Source of the DNA: Zanthoxylum bungeanum
Lineage: Eukaryota > Streptophyta > Magnoliopsida > Sapindales > Rutaceae
Assembly (NCBI GenBank): GCA_019454045.1
Contig: SKCR01018427.1
Span: 1-64,000, forward strand
DNA length: 64,000 nucleotides
Reading direction: 5' to 3'
Positions 33,712 to 45,545 of this stretch are shown here, piece after piece; position 1 is the first letter of the stretch, and each line of letters opens with the position of its first letter. The translations under genes and the position numbers were made by a program. A model generated the notes under the pieces. It was not told the DNA's origin. It was given only the letters and a program-made list of their open reading frames with translations, and did not search any database.

Positions 33712-36015
33712 ATAGTCTAGGGAGACATTGACTGCAGTGGGTAGAGTGTTAGGGTCTTGTATACTTAGTATGTCTGTGATACTAGTATGCGTGGCACTAC
33801 CTCTCCAGTATCCAATCCTCGAGTATGTCCTCAAGATCCTCAGACAGGTTAGCAAGTATTTCCAAGGATTCCGAATCCTTTTTCCTTACTCTAGTTAGGA
33901 ATCATTCTGTAATCATCCTAGAGATTACTCCCCAAAGTCCAGTACAAGCTAGGAAAGCCGATAGTAAAGTCCCATAGAAAGTTATCCAAGAAGGAAAAAG
34001 AGAAAGAGAAAAGTTAGAAATGTAAGGAAAATAGTAAGGATGTTTAAGTAACCAGAAATAAAGAAATAAAGAGATATATAACAAGAACAATAAGAAAGCA
34101 TAAGAACCCATAGCAGTAAAAGAGAATATAGAATAATTGCTCAGTAGAAGTAAGATTCCTTTCATCTTCAAGAAATTCTTCCCAAAAGAATCCAATATCC
34201 TTCGAGATCTTCTTATAGATAGTGAGTTCCCGAAGTAACGAAGAATAGCTAGAGAGATAACAGAAGTAAGAAACCCGAAACTAGTCTTGAGCGCCTCAAT
34301 GGACTTAGATGCCAACAGGGATTTAGAGAACTTCAGATACTCAAACCCCGATCCAGATCCCCAAGCGAGAAATAGAAAGAGCTAGTTACTTTACCCCAGT
34401 AATTTGATAAAAATAAGATCTCAAACTATCTAGTCTTCGAACCTCTCAGTTACACCAGATAAAGAAGTTACCCTGATAGAGTCTACCTCATACCCACCTT
34501 ACATGAGAAATAGACCCTACCAGGACACAGAGCACCAAGACAATGATACTGAAACTCATCAAAACATAGGATGTTAGTCCTAGCCCCTACCAGTCTGGAT
34601 ATAAGCGACTATAAGAAGCCGATGACAGATCATCATCAGAAATGGAAGCATTTAGAAAATAGATTACCCATAAAAGGATTAAATGAGATTCGAGGTTATT
34701 AGAAGGAGAACCCAATATAGGCCTGAGAACAAGGCAAGTCAGCACGAGAATTGTAGCACTAGTAAAAGTCCACAGGATAGACCAATACGGTAGAACCCAA
34801 GGATCAGCCCACTAGCCAGTAGGAAACCATGGAGATAAAAGAACAAACCCATGAGGATATGGATATATAAAAGTGATGAAGGTACTAGTATGTACCATAG
34901 AACAAAGTGCCATAATGGTGATTGGTGGCAAGAGCAAAGAACAGAGGATTAGGAAATAGCCAGAAGAGCGAACCACCACTAGCCTCAGTTAGTATGACGT
35001 GGAGCCGAGGAATAGGATTTAGAACAGCAATAAGGAAACGGAAGTACCAAGAAGTTTCAGTACGTACAGTTAAATAAGAAAAGAAGTCTGGAGATAGTAA
35101 GATAAATGAAGACCTCAGAGAGATCAATAAAGAGTAATGAATTTTAAAACATGGAGTAGTTGACCAGGTCCCCGCAGAACCAATGATTACCCTTTCTTCC
35201 AAAACCTCAATTCTAGAAAGCGTGCAAACACTTAACCAGAGCATTACCAAGTTTAAGTGTAAGCAGAATTGTGTATTTGAAGATCCTTATGGAAGAAATA
35301 TGCCCAATTTAGAATCTAGTAAAGAGGAGGAATAGTAAAGAAAAGCAATTGATGATGTTTTGGTGAATTACGAAGATAACTAGACAACCAAATGGATGAG
35401 TTCAAAAAAAGATATAGATAAGCAGCATGAACTCGAGAGAGTTTGAGGTCACAATAAGTTGAGCCAGTCTAGAGGCATCAATTAAATTAAGAAGCCTTTA
35501 TAAGGTAAAGACTTAGAAATACAAAGAAATTAGGGAGAAAAACTCATAGGATTAAAGTGAATAACTTATAAAGAGACTCATGGTAATAAAAAAGAGAAAT
35601 TAGCTAGAGAATAGTACTCTAACCCAATGTTTAATAAGAAGATGCCTTGAGCAATCAAAGATGAGGGAGTTTCCAGGGAAATAAAGATATAAGGAATATA
35701 AGGAACTAAGATGAGAAGGGAAAGGCTAGATGAAAAGTAATACATGAACTGTAGATTTAGTAAAAGATGTTCAAGATATTCGAGGTTGAAAGAGAATTTT
35801 CAGAAGAATAGAGATGTAAGAAGTTCAAGGAACCGAGATAAGAAAGGAACTTACGTAGCAGGATAAGCTTATTAAGGAGGATTAACAAGAGAGTGTATCA
35901 ACACTCAGAGAGAGAGAAAGTAAAGACTTTATAAGGCTAAACAACAGAGATAAAATAAGATAAATACAAAGGCAGTGGGTTCGATAGTTGAAGAAAATCA
36001 AAAGTAAATTGGAAA
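33712..36015 (+). other. interior of the long-LTR Gypsy element, left part
   Basis: No intact gene. A short frame at 33788 (MRGTTSPVSNPRVCPQ) could be a gag start but soon breaks. The rest is A/G-rich. The last 1021 bases (34995-36015) recur at 37711-38727 as part of the 2.7-kb duplication. Confidence 0.5.
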
Positions 36016-36425
36016 CACTACAATAATTATGGCTTTTAGCGTCCAATCATTTAGCGTCGAAACAACTTTCGACGTAAAAAATCAATTTTAGTGGCGTAAT
36101 TATTATTCGACGCCAAATATCTAGATTTTAGCAATGACAATTATTTTCGACGCCAAATATTCAACTTTTTTCGTCGAATCCACATATCGACGCTAAAAGT
36201 TAAACTTTTAGCGTCAAAAAAACTTATTCAACGTAAAAAACTAGTATTTAGCGTCGAAGAAATAGCGTCGCTAAAGGCTTATGAAGATACCACCGAAAAT
36301 CCTTTAATCTTTAGCATCTAAATTTTAAGTCGACGCTAAAAATCGGATATTAGCATTGAATATCCTATTTCGATGCTAATTGTCCGATTTTTAGCGTCGA
36401 ATTTAATATTTCGACGCTAAAGATA
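36016..36425. repeat. duplicated left terminus and subterminal repeats of CACTA element 2
   Basis: A second, outer copy of the CACTA left end: CACTACAATAATTATGGC at 36016, then many TTTAGCGTCGAA and TTCGACGCTAAA words. It matches 38728-39136 and exists because of the 2.7-kb duplication. Confidence 0.85.
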
Positions 36426-36732
36426 GATTAAAATGCAGAATGCCACCAACTCTTCTCCCCCTCTGTTTTTTCTCTCATTCTCTTCATTTTCATCCTCTGA
36501 AATATGAGAATTTCTCCTCTACAACCTCACAACTCTCCTAAAAATTTTCAATAAAATTGTAATCAATTTCCCATAAGGTAAATCTTCTTTCATATTTCTT
36601 TATTATTTTCAATTTTTATGATTATGTTGTTTATATACTTTTTGTTAGTGATTTATGATTCATATATGTAGATTAAGTTAATTAATTTTTCCAAAATAGA
36701 ATTTTTCTGTAAATTATTAATTTATCGAATAA

Positions 36733-36791
<59 letters not shown>
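36733..36791. repeat. (TA)n microsatellite in the TNP2 leader intron
   Basis: A long TA run within the 5' intron (about 36578-36865). The duplicate copy (39450-39489) has a different length. Confidence 0.95.
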
Positions 36792-36793
<2 letters not shown>

Positions 36794-36878
36794 TTAAATA
36801 AATTATTAATGAATTAGTAATGTTGATTAGTGTAATATGATATTTAATAATAATATTATATTTAGATATTTCGCTGAA

Positions 36879-37710
36879 ATGGATAGAAATTGGATGAGGT
36901 TGCTGGATAGATTGAGTGTTGAATATCGTAATGGAGTGTATGAGTTTATGGAAGTCGCAAAACAACACATTGATACAGAAGGTCGTGTTCGGTGTCCATG
37001 TAAAAATTATTTGAATAGGAAAAGGAAACGGTTAGATGAAGTTCATAATCATTTATACATGCTAGTAATATCACCAACTTACCGTACGTGGATTTATAAA
37101 GGTGAGCAGTATCATTCTCAGTCACGGTTTATTGATTCCGGTGAATGGAGCATTAGTTACAATCAACCTGCAAACGATGAGATAACTGATACTTTGCATG
37201 ACTTACAAGGTCCATAACTTGGTCTTAGTGTCAGTGGTGACATGCCAGTGTTAAGTGGAAATGATCAAAATTTATTTAGTGAACTACTTGATGAGGCAAA
37301 AAAATTTCATTTGAAAGTGCTGGAATTTCGATCTTGAATTTCGTTGTGAAATTATTACACATTAAAGTGATCAACAGAATGACCAATAAAAGTATTGATA
37401 TGATGTTAGAGTTACTGGGCCAAATGTTACCGGTTGGAAGCAAATTGCCTAAGTCGTACTACGAGGCAAAGAAAATATTGCGTGATCTGGGAATGGGGTA
37501 TGAATCCATTCATGCTTGTAAGTTTGATTGTGTATTATTTCGTGCCAAGTATGAACCACTTTAATATTATCCGATATATGGTGAAAGTCGGTACAAAGTC
37601 CGTGGTATGGGGATGAAAGTGCCTCAAAAGATATTGCGATATTTCCCTTTAACGCCCAGGCTGCAGAGATTGTTCATGTCACGACACACAGCGACTGACA
37701 TGATGTGGAA
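36879..37710 (+). pseudogene. TNP2 transposase, truncated duplicate 5' part
   Basis: It starts at ATG 36879, after a leader intron whose acceptor is TATTTAG at 36865. Residues give MDRNWMRLLDRLSVEY, then RVRCPCKNYLNRKRK and EVHNHLYMLVISPTYRTWIY, the transposase-associated domain found at the N terminus of plant TNP2-type transposases. A stop follows QGP (37215-37217). In a shifted frame the TNP2 core begins: LLHIKVINRMTNKSIDM, LPKSYYEAKKILRDLGMGYE, IHACKFDC. The copy ends at the duplication junction (37710), so it lacks the catalytic part. Its N-terminal frame is longer than in the second copy. Confidence 0.85.
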
Positions 37711-40404
37711 TGACGTGGAGCCGAGGAATAGGATTTAGAACAGCAATAAGGAAACGGAAGTACCAAGAAGTTTCAGTACGTACAGTTAAATAAGAAAAGA
37801 AGTCTGGAGATAGTAAGATAAATAAAGACCTCAGAGAGATCAATAAAGAGTAATGAATTTTAAAACATGGAGTAGTTGACCAGGTCCCCGCAGAACCAAT
37901 GACTACCCTTTCTTCCAAAACCTCAATTCTAGAAAGCGTGCAAACACTTAACCAGAGCATTACCAAGTTTAAGTGTAAGCAGAATTGTGTATTTGAAGAT
38001 CCTTATGGAAGGAATATGCCCAATTTAGAATCTAGTAAAGATGAGGAATAGTAAAGAAAAGCAATTGATATGTTAGGTGAATTACGAAGATAACTAGACA
38101 ACCAAATGGATGAGTTCAAAAAAAAGATATAGATAAGCAGCATGAACTCGAAGAGTTTGAGGTCACAATAAGTTGAGCCAGTCTAGAGGCATCAATTAAA
38201 TTAAGAAGCCTTTATAAGGTAAAGACTTAGAAATACAAAAAAATTAGGGAGAAAAACTCATAGGATTAAAGTGAATAACTTATAAAGAGACTCATGGTAA
38301 TAAAAAAGAGAAATTAGCTAGAGAATAGTACTCTAACCCAATGTTTAACAAGAAGATGCCTTGAGCAATCAAAGATGAGGGAGTTTCCAGGGAAATAAAG
38401 ATATAAGGAATTAAGGAACTAAGATGAGAAGGGAAAGGCTAGATGAAAAGTAATACATGAACTGTAGATTTAGTAAAAGATGTTCAAGATATTCGAGGTT
38501 GAAAGAGAATTTTCAGAAGAATAGAGATGTAAGAAGTTCAAGGAACCGAGATAAGAAAGGAACTTACGTAGCAGGATAAGTTTATTAAGGAGGTTAACAA
38601 GAGAGTGTATCAACACTCAGAGAGAGAGAAAGTAAAGACTTTATAAGGCTAAACAACAGAGATAAAATAAGATAAATACAAAGGCAGTGGGTTCGATAGT
38701 TGAAGAAAATCAAAAGTAAATTGGAAACACTACAATAATTATGGCTTTTAGCGTCCAATCATTTAGCGTCGAAACAACTTTCGACGTAAAAAATCAATTT
38801 TAGTGGCGTAATTATTATTCGACGCCAAATATCTAGATTTTAGCAATGACAATTATTTTCGACGCCAAATATTCAACTTTTTTCGTCGAATCCACATATC
38901 GACGCTAAAAGTTAAACTTTTAGCGTCAAAAAACTTATTCAACGTAAAAAACTAGTATTTAGCGTCGAAGAAATAGCGTCGCTAAAGGTTTATGAAGATA
39001 CCACCGAAAATCCTTTAATCTTTAGCATCTAAATTTTAAGTCGACGCTAAAAATCGGATATTTAGCATTGAATATCTATTTCGATGCTAATTGTCCGTTT
39101 TTTAGCGTCGAATTTAATATTTTTCGACGCTAAAGATAGATTAAAATACAGAATGCCACCAACTCTTCTCCCCCTCTGTTTTTTTCTCTCATTCTCTTCA
39201 TTTTCATCCTCTGAAATATGAGAATTTCTCCTCTCTACAACCTCACAACTCTCCTAAAAATTTTCAATAAAATTGTAATCAATTTCCCATAAGGTAAATC
39301 TTCTTTAATATTTCTTTATTATTTTCATTTTTATGATTATGTTGTTTATATACTTTTTGTTAGTGATTTATGATTCATATATGTAGATTAAGTTAATTAA
39401 TTTTTCCAAAATAGAATTTTCTGTAAATTATTTAATTTATCGACTAAATTATATATATATATATATATATAATATATATATATATATATGCTTAAATAAA
39501 TATTAATGAATTAGTAATGTTGATTAGTGTAATATGATATTTAATAATTATATTATATTTAGATATTTCGCTGAAATGGATAGAAATTGGATGAGCTTGC
39601 TGGATAGATTGAGTGTTGAATATCGTAATGGAGTGTATGAGTTTATGGAAGTCGCAAACAACACATTGATACAGAAGGTCGTGTTCGGTGTCCATGTAAA
39701 AATTATTTGAATAGGAAAGGAAACGGTTAGATGAAGTTCATAATCATTATACATGCTAGTATATCACCAACTTACCGTACGTGGATTTATAAAGGTGAGC
39801 AGTATCATTCTCAGTCACGGTTTATTGATTCCGGTGAATGGAGCATTAGTTACAATCAACCTGCAAACGATGAGATAACTGATACTTTGCATGACTTACA
39901 AGGTCCATAACTTGGTCTTAGTGTCAGTGGTGACATGCCAGTGTTAAGTGGAAATGATCAAAATTTATTTAGTGAACTACTTGATGAGGCAAAAAAATTT
40001 CATTTGAAAGTGCTGGAATTTCGATCTTGAATTTCGTGTGAAATTATTACACATTAAAGTGATCAACAGAATGACCAATAAAAGTATTGATATGATGTTA
40101 GAGTTACTGGGCCAAATGTTACCGGTTGGAAGCAAATTGCCTAAGTCGTACTACGAGGCAAAGAAAATATTGCGTGATCTGGGAATGGGGTATGAATCCA
40201 TTCATGCTTGTAAGTTTGATTGTGTATTATTTCGTGCCAAGTATGAACCACTTTAATATTATCCGATATATGGTGAAAGTCGGTACAAAGTCCGTGGTAT
40301 GGGGATGAAAGTGCCTCAAAAGATATTGCAATATTTCCCTTTAACGCCCAGGCTGCAGAGATTGTTCATGTCACGACACACACAGCGACTGACATGATGT
40401 GGAA
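37711..40404. repeat. 2.7-kb tandem duplication, copy 2
   Basis: Partner of 34995-37710. Differences seen by eye are largely 1-2-base insertions or deletions (for example CGTTGTGAAA against CGTGTGAAA near 37345/40037) and microsatellite length, with fewer substitutions. Confidence 0.92.
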
Positions 40405-43169
40405 TCATGAAAAGAGGATCAGTGCGGAGGGCATACTTAGACATCTTGCGGATGGAACCGAGTGGAAGGAATTTGATGACATGTACCCCCGTTTTACTGA
40501 GGACCCCCGTAATGTCAGGTTAGGTCTTGCCTCTGATGGTTTTAACCCATTTGGGAATATGTACAACTCTTATAGCATGTGGCCCGTTTGTTATTATTCA
40601 TATATTACCTCCATGGAAATATATGAAGGATCCGTTCATGTTTATGTCATTGCTTATCCCTGGTCCACGTTCCCTTGGTAAAGATATGCATATTTACTTG
40701 AGACCATTGATCGAGTAGTTACAAACATTATAGAATGTGGGTGTCCATACCTATGATGCAGCTTCCGAGCAGTATTTTCATATGTATGCCGCATTATTAT
40801 GGACCATTAATGATTTTCCAGCATATGGTTCATTATCTGGATGGAGCACTAAGGGATACATGGCATGTCCAATTTGTACGGGTCAAACACCTTCGCAACG
40901 ATTACGGAATAAAATAGGATACACAGGGCACATGAGATTTCTTGAGTTGAGTCATCCTTGACGGAGGAGTAATTATTTAACGGTCAACATGAACCTCAGA
41001 GTATGCCCAGTCCATTGTCTGGATTCGACATACTTTTCCAACCTCAACATCTCAGAGACAGCACACCAGGTAAACATCCTAATAATAGAGATAAAAATCG
41101 AAAATGCTTACCTGAAGAGTTGAATTGGACAGGAAAGAGTATTTTCTTTGAGTTAGAATATTGGGGGACTCTGAGTTTGCGACATAATTTGGATGTAATG
41201 CATATAGAAAAAAACATTTGTGAGAATTTAGTGGGCACACTATTCAATATTCCGGGTAAGACAAAAGGCACTGTAAATGCTAGATTAGACTTACAAGATC
41301 TTATAATTCTCAATGAATTGCATTTATAAGTCACTTCTCGAGGTCTTATTAAGCCACCTGCTAGTTATGTGCTCACTCAATCGGAGAGAAAATCATTTTG
41401 TGATTGGCTGAAAATTGTTAAATTCCCTGATGATTATGCATCGAATATTGGTCGTTGGGTTAGAGATGATACAATAACGAGATTAAAGAGTCCGATTGTC
41501 ATATACTTCTCAAGATTCTCCTTCATGTTGGCATTCGACCTTATCTTCCCCCGAATGTATGCGTCGTACTTGATCTATGTGGCTTCTTTAAACAATTATG
41601 TCATATGACATTAACCACATCTGTTATTGACGAACTTGAGCGAGGAATCGTGATAATCCTATGCAAGCTGGAATGAATTTTTCCACCCGCTTTTTTTGAT
41701 GTGATGGTACATCTGGCCGTGCATTTACTTGCTGAAGCTAGAAAGTGAGGTCCTGTCCATTACAGATGGATGTATCCCATTGAGAGGTACTATATATATA
41801 TATATATATATATAGTTTTAAATATGTCATTCTTAAATTTTCCTGTGCATTGAATTTAGTATTAATGCAAACTTGTTGTCATATCTGCAGGGCTTGGGAG
41901 ATTACAAACAATATGTAAAAAACAAGGCGCTCCCTGAAGGGTCAATAGCTGAAGCTGTTGTAATAAGTGAAGTAATAATAATTTTTTCGATGTACATGCA
42001 GAATATTGAAACTCATTTTAATCATCGGCCATGAAACTATGATGGAGATGCAAGTAATAAGCAAGATATCACAGTGTTCCGTCAAAATTACAGATCATTT
42101 GGAGCAGTAGGTGTCAAATTACTAACCTTTGAGGAAGTTCAACGTGCGCATTGGTTTATATTAAGTAATTGTTATAAAGTGCAACCGTATTTAACGTAAG
42201 TTTTTATGGTGCATAACTATAGTATTTTTGCCATACATTAACCTAACTCATTTTTTGTAGGCAACATCTAACAATGCTACAATGTGGTGGTGACCATAAC
42301 ATTGATGGAACACACAAAAAAAATTTTCTAAATAGTTTGAGACAACTGTAAGGCCTAACATTTTATATTTATTTTTATCATAACATTAAATATTTCAGTT
42401 TGTTATATTAACACATCTATTTCTCTCATTGTTAGATTGACAACCAAGTGCAAAATGGTCAATTGGACTCGTCATCCTCGTGGTTTCTTTGGCTTATGGG
42501 CCTCAAAAGAAGGCTTATGAATACAGTGGATGCATTGTCAACAGAGTTAGATTTCATACCGAATAGTGAGATATTACTCATGTGACTCAGAATTATGGAA
42601 TTATAGTCCAAGGAGAACACAGCTCAGATATTATTGACTTCTACGGAGTGTTGCAATCAGTCATTGAGTTGATATACCGACCCATACGACATATTGTGCT
42701 TTTCGAATGTAAGTGGTTTGACACAAATACCAGAAAGAGGATAATTCAAGTTAGTAATCATCTAACGTCAATTAATGTTCACCGTTTTTGGTACAAGAAT
42801 GATCTATACATTTTTTTTACCCAAACACGTTCAGTGATATATATATCTGATCCAAAGTTAGGAACTGGATGGATGGTGGAAGAAAAGTTACAACATAAGG
42901 GCATTTGGGACACGCGTGAGAAAGATAGAGTTGACATATCAGATGAAACACAAGAAGTCTCCGATAACTTTGAAGTTCCTGAACAGATATTTTATGGACC
43001 AACTGTCACCGTTCCTGATAATATCACATTAACACGAGATAGTACAGACGTTGAGATAATTCCTCATTCTAAAGTTAGCGTGGAAGTAGCAAGTGAAGAA
43101 GAATTTGACACTGAAGATGAATTCGATTCTAGTCACGAATCCTCAAATACCGAAGATAATAGTGATTAA
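39576..43169 (+). pseudogene. TNP2-type CACTA transposase, disrupted
   Basis: ATG 39576 starts the transposase-associated domain, frameshifted near 39655 by a lost A. The TNP2 core follows in pieces: LLHIKVINRMTNKSIDM (40044), LGLASDGFNPFGNMYNSYSM (40514-40580), ALLWTINDFPAYGSLSGWST (about 40790-40850), FELEYWGTLSLRHNLDVMHI (41148), and FPPAFFDVMVHLAVHL (41682). A 104-base intron (41787-41890) and two more (42196-42260, 42348-42435) have GT-AG ends. Downstream are DUF4218-like YVKNKALPEGSIAEAVV and a DUF4216-like domain in the long open frame 42582-43169, which ends in an acidic tail. The protein would cut and join element ends. Several stops and shifts (about 40254, 40678, 40960) mean no full protein can be made. 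Confidence 0.88.
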
Positions 43170-43229
43170 TGAAGTTAGTGTATGATGTAATTGATGAATA
43201 ATTTTTATTATTATAATGTATGGTTCTTA
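42772..43229 (+). repeat. tandem duplication in the last TNP2 exon, copy 1
   Basis: About 455 bases, from TTAATGTTCACCG to ATGGTTCTTA, recur immediately downstream at 43227-43680. Confidence 0.85.
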
Positions 43230-43680
43230 ATGTTCAACGTTTTTGGTACAAGATTGATCTATATATTTTTTGTACCCAAGCACGTTCAGTGATATATATA
43301 TCTGATCCAAAGTTAGGAACTGGATGGATGGTGGTAGAAAAGTTACAACATAAGGGCATTTGGGACACGCAGGAGAAAGATAGAGTTGACATACCAGATG
43401 AAACACAAGAAGTCTCCGGTAACTTCGAAGTTCCTGAACAGATATTTTATGGACCAACTGTCACCGTTCCTGATAATATCACATCAACACGAGATAGTAC
43501 AGACATTGAGATAATTCCTCATTCTGAAGTTAGCGTGGAAGTAGCAAGTGAAGAAGAATTTGACACTGAAGATGACTTCGATTCCAGACGAATCCTCAAA
43601 TACCGAAGATAATAGTGATTAATGAAGTTAGTGTATATGTAATTGATGAATAATTATTATTATTATAATATATGGTTCTT
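43227..43680 (+). repeat. tandem duplication in the last TNP2 exon, copy 2
   Basis: It repeats the DUF4216-like C-terminal coding (LDVQ-type start lost; FWYKIDLYIFCTQARSVIYI, GTGWMVVEKLQHKGIWDT). A 130-residue frame is open at 43220-43612 but lies after the stop codon of copy 1, so it is not part of the protein. The tail is frameshifted near 43585. Confidence 0.8.
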
Positions 43681-43784
43681 ATTTTGAATTATTATTTAAA
43701 TATGGTTGAAATATTGTCTTAATTATTAATAGTATAATTATCATATTATTGTTATTATTATTTTTAATGGTATCAATTTAGCGT

Positions 43785-44035
43785 CGAAATAGAATAGTCG
43801 ACGCTAATGTATACCATTTAGCGTCGAAATAATAATCGACGCTAAATGGTAGACATTTAGCGTCGACATAATAATCGACGTGAAATGTCAAATATTTTAG
43901 CGTCGATATTATATATTTCGACGCTAACCAAAAAATTAAATTTCCCCAAAAAATAACCCTAATTTTTAATAAGCCACCAACTTTTTAGCGTCGAATTTTT
44001 CGACGCTAAAAGTAAATAATTTAGACGCTAAATGT
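43785..44035. promoter_or_regulatory. internal block of CACTA subterminal-type repeats
   Basis: About eight pairs of TTTAGCGTCGAAAT and (A)TCGACGCTAAA in hairpin-forming opposite orientation, the same words as at the element ends. The block lies between the TNP2 end and the TnpA leader. GCCACCAAC(T) precedes TTTAGCG here (43973) and also follows the repeats at 36437 and 39155. It is probably the promoter-side copy for the second gene; binding by TnpA is inference. Confidence 0.6.
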
Positions 44036-44880
44036 CCATTAAATCCCTAAAACCAGTGTCTTCTTCTTTCTCGGCTCAGACGACCAAAAAAATCAAACTC
44101 ACTGTCTTCTTCTTCTGTCTCGGCTCAAACCAGTCTATTTTTCATCAAATTCATCGACTTTACAAGTAAGTCTCATTGCATGTTCATTTTCAAATAGGTT
44201 TTCGTTGCTATAAATAGGCTATACAAATTATGTATGGGTTATGTTTATTGAAATCGCCCTTGTGGTAGAAGGAATTTGATTTGCTGTTTCATATTCTATT
44301 TGTTTGTGACTGTTGGTTTGGTCTTTTGTTGCTTCACCTTTGTTCTCGGCAGTGCGTTTCTCTTAGGTGTATGTGTGTTGCTTTGTGAAGTGTGTGTTGT
44401 TTTTTATCTTAGGATTGAAGTGTTCATGAAAATTCTCCAAGTAGCGTTTGGTTCTCTTCTAGAATCCTCTCTAAGGAAGTTTTATGTGGTGAGTTTGTGT
44501 GCAAAAATGATATTTGATGGATGTCATGTGGGCAAGCTCAATGTGTTATGTACGTCTTTGATCTTTCTCCCTTATGGAATATGCTAAGTCTACTTGTGAA
44601 TTTGTCGAAGATAGGTATTACTTTTCGCCTCAGTGAATTTGTCGGAGTAATTTAATCTGGTGTTAGTCTTCAATAGGTGGCAACAAGTTGTGAGACTTTT
44701 AATATGGAATGTTCAGTAATGATGGAATATTCAAATATGAATTAGATAGTTGTTGGAACTACATCTCAGTTTAACATAGAAGTTTTATTGTTGTCGTTAA
44801 GAAACTACAGAGCATAGACTTTTGATATGGAAAGTTCATTAATATAGCATTTTATTTTTCTCTTAGGTCATTGATATAGC

Positions 44881-44945
44881 TGCTGTTCTGGTGCACCAGA
44901 ACAGCAACAGCTACTGTTCTGCACCAGAACAGCAGCAGTAGCTGC
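44881..44945. repeat. palindrome cluster
   Basis: 44881-44906 is a perfect 26-bp palindrome centred on GGTGCACC. It is followed by further CTGTTCTG/CAGAACAG inverted words to about 44951, so the stretch can fold into alternative hairpins. Confidence 0.85.
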
Positions 44946-44956
44946 TGTTCTGGGTG

Positions 44957-45538
44957 AATTTGATGATGATGATGATGATGTTATACTTTGATGATGATGA
45001 TAATTTGATGATGATGATGATACTTTGATGATGATGATGAATTTGATGATGATGATGGTTGTTGATGATGAAACTGAATTTGCTGATGATGATGAATTTG
45101 ATGACGCTATTTTGATGATGATGATATTTGATGATGATAATGAATTTGATGATGGTGATGGTTGTTGATGATGAATCTGAATTTACTGATGATGATGAAT
45201 TTGATGATGCTATTTTGATGATGATGATAATTTGATGATGATGATGATACTTTGATAATGATGATGAATTTGATGACGTTATTTTGATGATGATGATGAT
45301 GATACTTTGATGATGATGATGATGATGAATTTGATGATGATGATGATAATTTGATGATGATGATGATACTTTGATGATGATGATGAATTTGATGATGATG
45401 ATGGTTGTTAATGATGAATCTGAATTTGCTGATGATGATGAATTTGATGACGCTATTTTGATGATGATGATGAATTTGATGATGATAATTTGATGATGAT
45501 GATGATACTTTGATGATAATGATGATACTTTGTGAGTT
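44957..45538. repeat. (GAT)n imperfect trinucleotide array
   Basis: Nearly 600 bases of GATGATGAT blocks separated by ATACTTT, AATTT or CTATTTT spacers. A larger unit (GATGAATCTGAATTTGCTGAT-like, near 45065, 45170 and 45412) recurs, so whole segments were duplicated. Confidence 0.95.
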
Positions 45539-45545
45539 TTTACAG

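Larger units (their letters stand above)
34995..37710. repeat. 2.7-kb tandem duplication, copy 1
   Basis: This segment recurs head-to-tail at 37711-40404. It spans the Gypsy interior, the left end of CACTA element 2 and the first part of its TNP2 gene. It starts TGACGTGGAGCCG and ends TGATGTGGAA; the related words TGACGTGG/TGATGTGG at the edges look like junction microhomology. Confidence 0.92.
44036..45545 (+). other. leader and intron region of the TnpA-like gene
   Basis: No protein gene is supported. It holds a pyrimidine-rich leader (44060-44165), a likely intron ending in TTTTTACAG at 45545, a 26-bp perfect palindrome (44881-44906) and the GAT repeat. A 103-residue frame at 44276-44587 is Leu/Val/Cys-rich and unlike anything I know. 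Confidence 0.5.

Noticed and set aside
33902..34315. 137-residue minus-strand open frame
   Set aside because: It lies opposite A/G-rich Gypsy interior. The hydrophobic composition follows from base composition, and there is no motif or start context.
34885..35250. minus-strand frame that occurs twice (also 37679-37966)
   Set aside because: Both copies are produced by the 2.7-kb duplication of Gypsy interior; duplication, not selection, explains the conservation.
33712..36015. hidden Gypsy pol in the long-LTR element
   Set aside because: I looked for RT (YxDD), RNase H and integrase (HHCC, DDE) words on both strands and found none that I could support.
44276..44587. 103-residue hydrophobic plus-strand frame
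   Set aside because: It lies in the leader or intron of the TnpA-like gene, with no similarity I recognise; probably chance.
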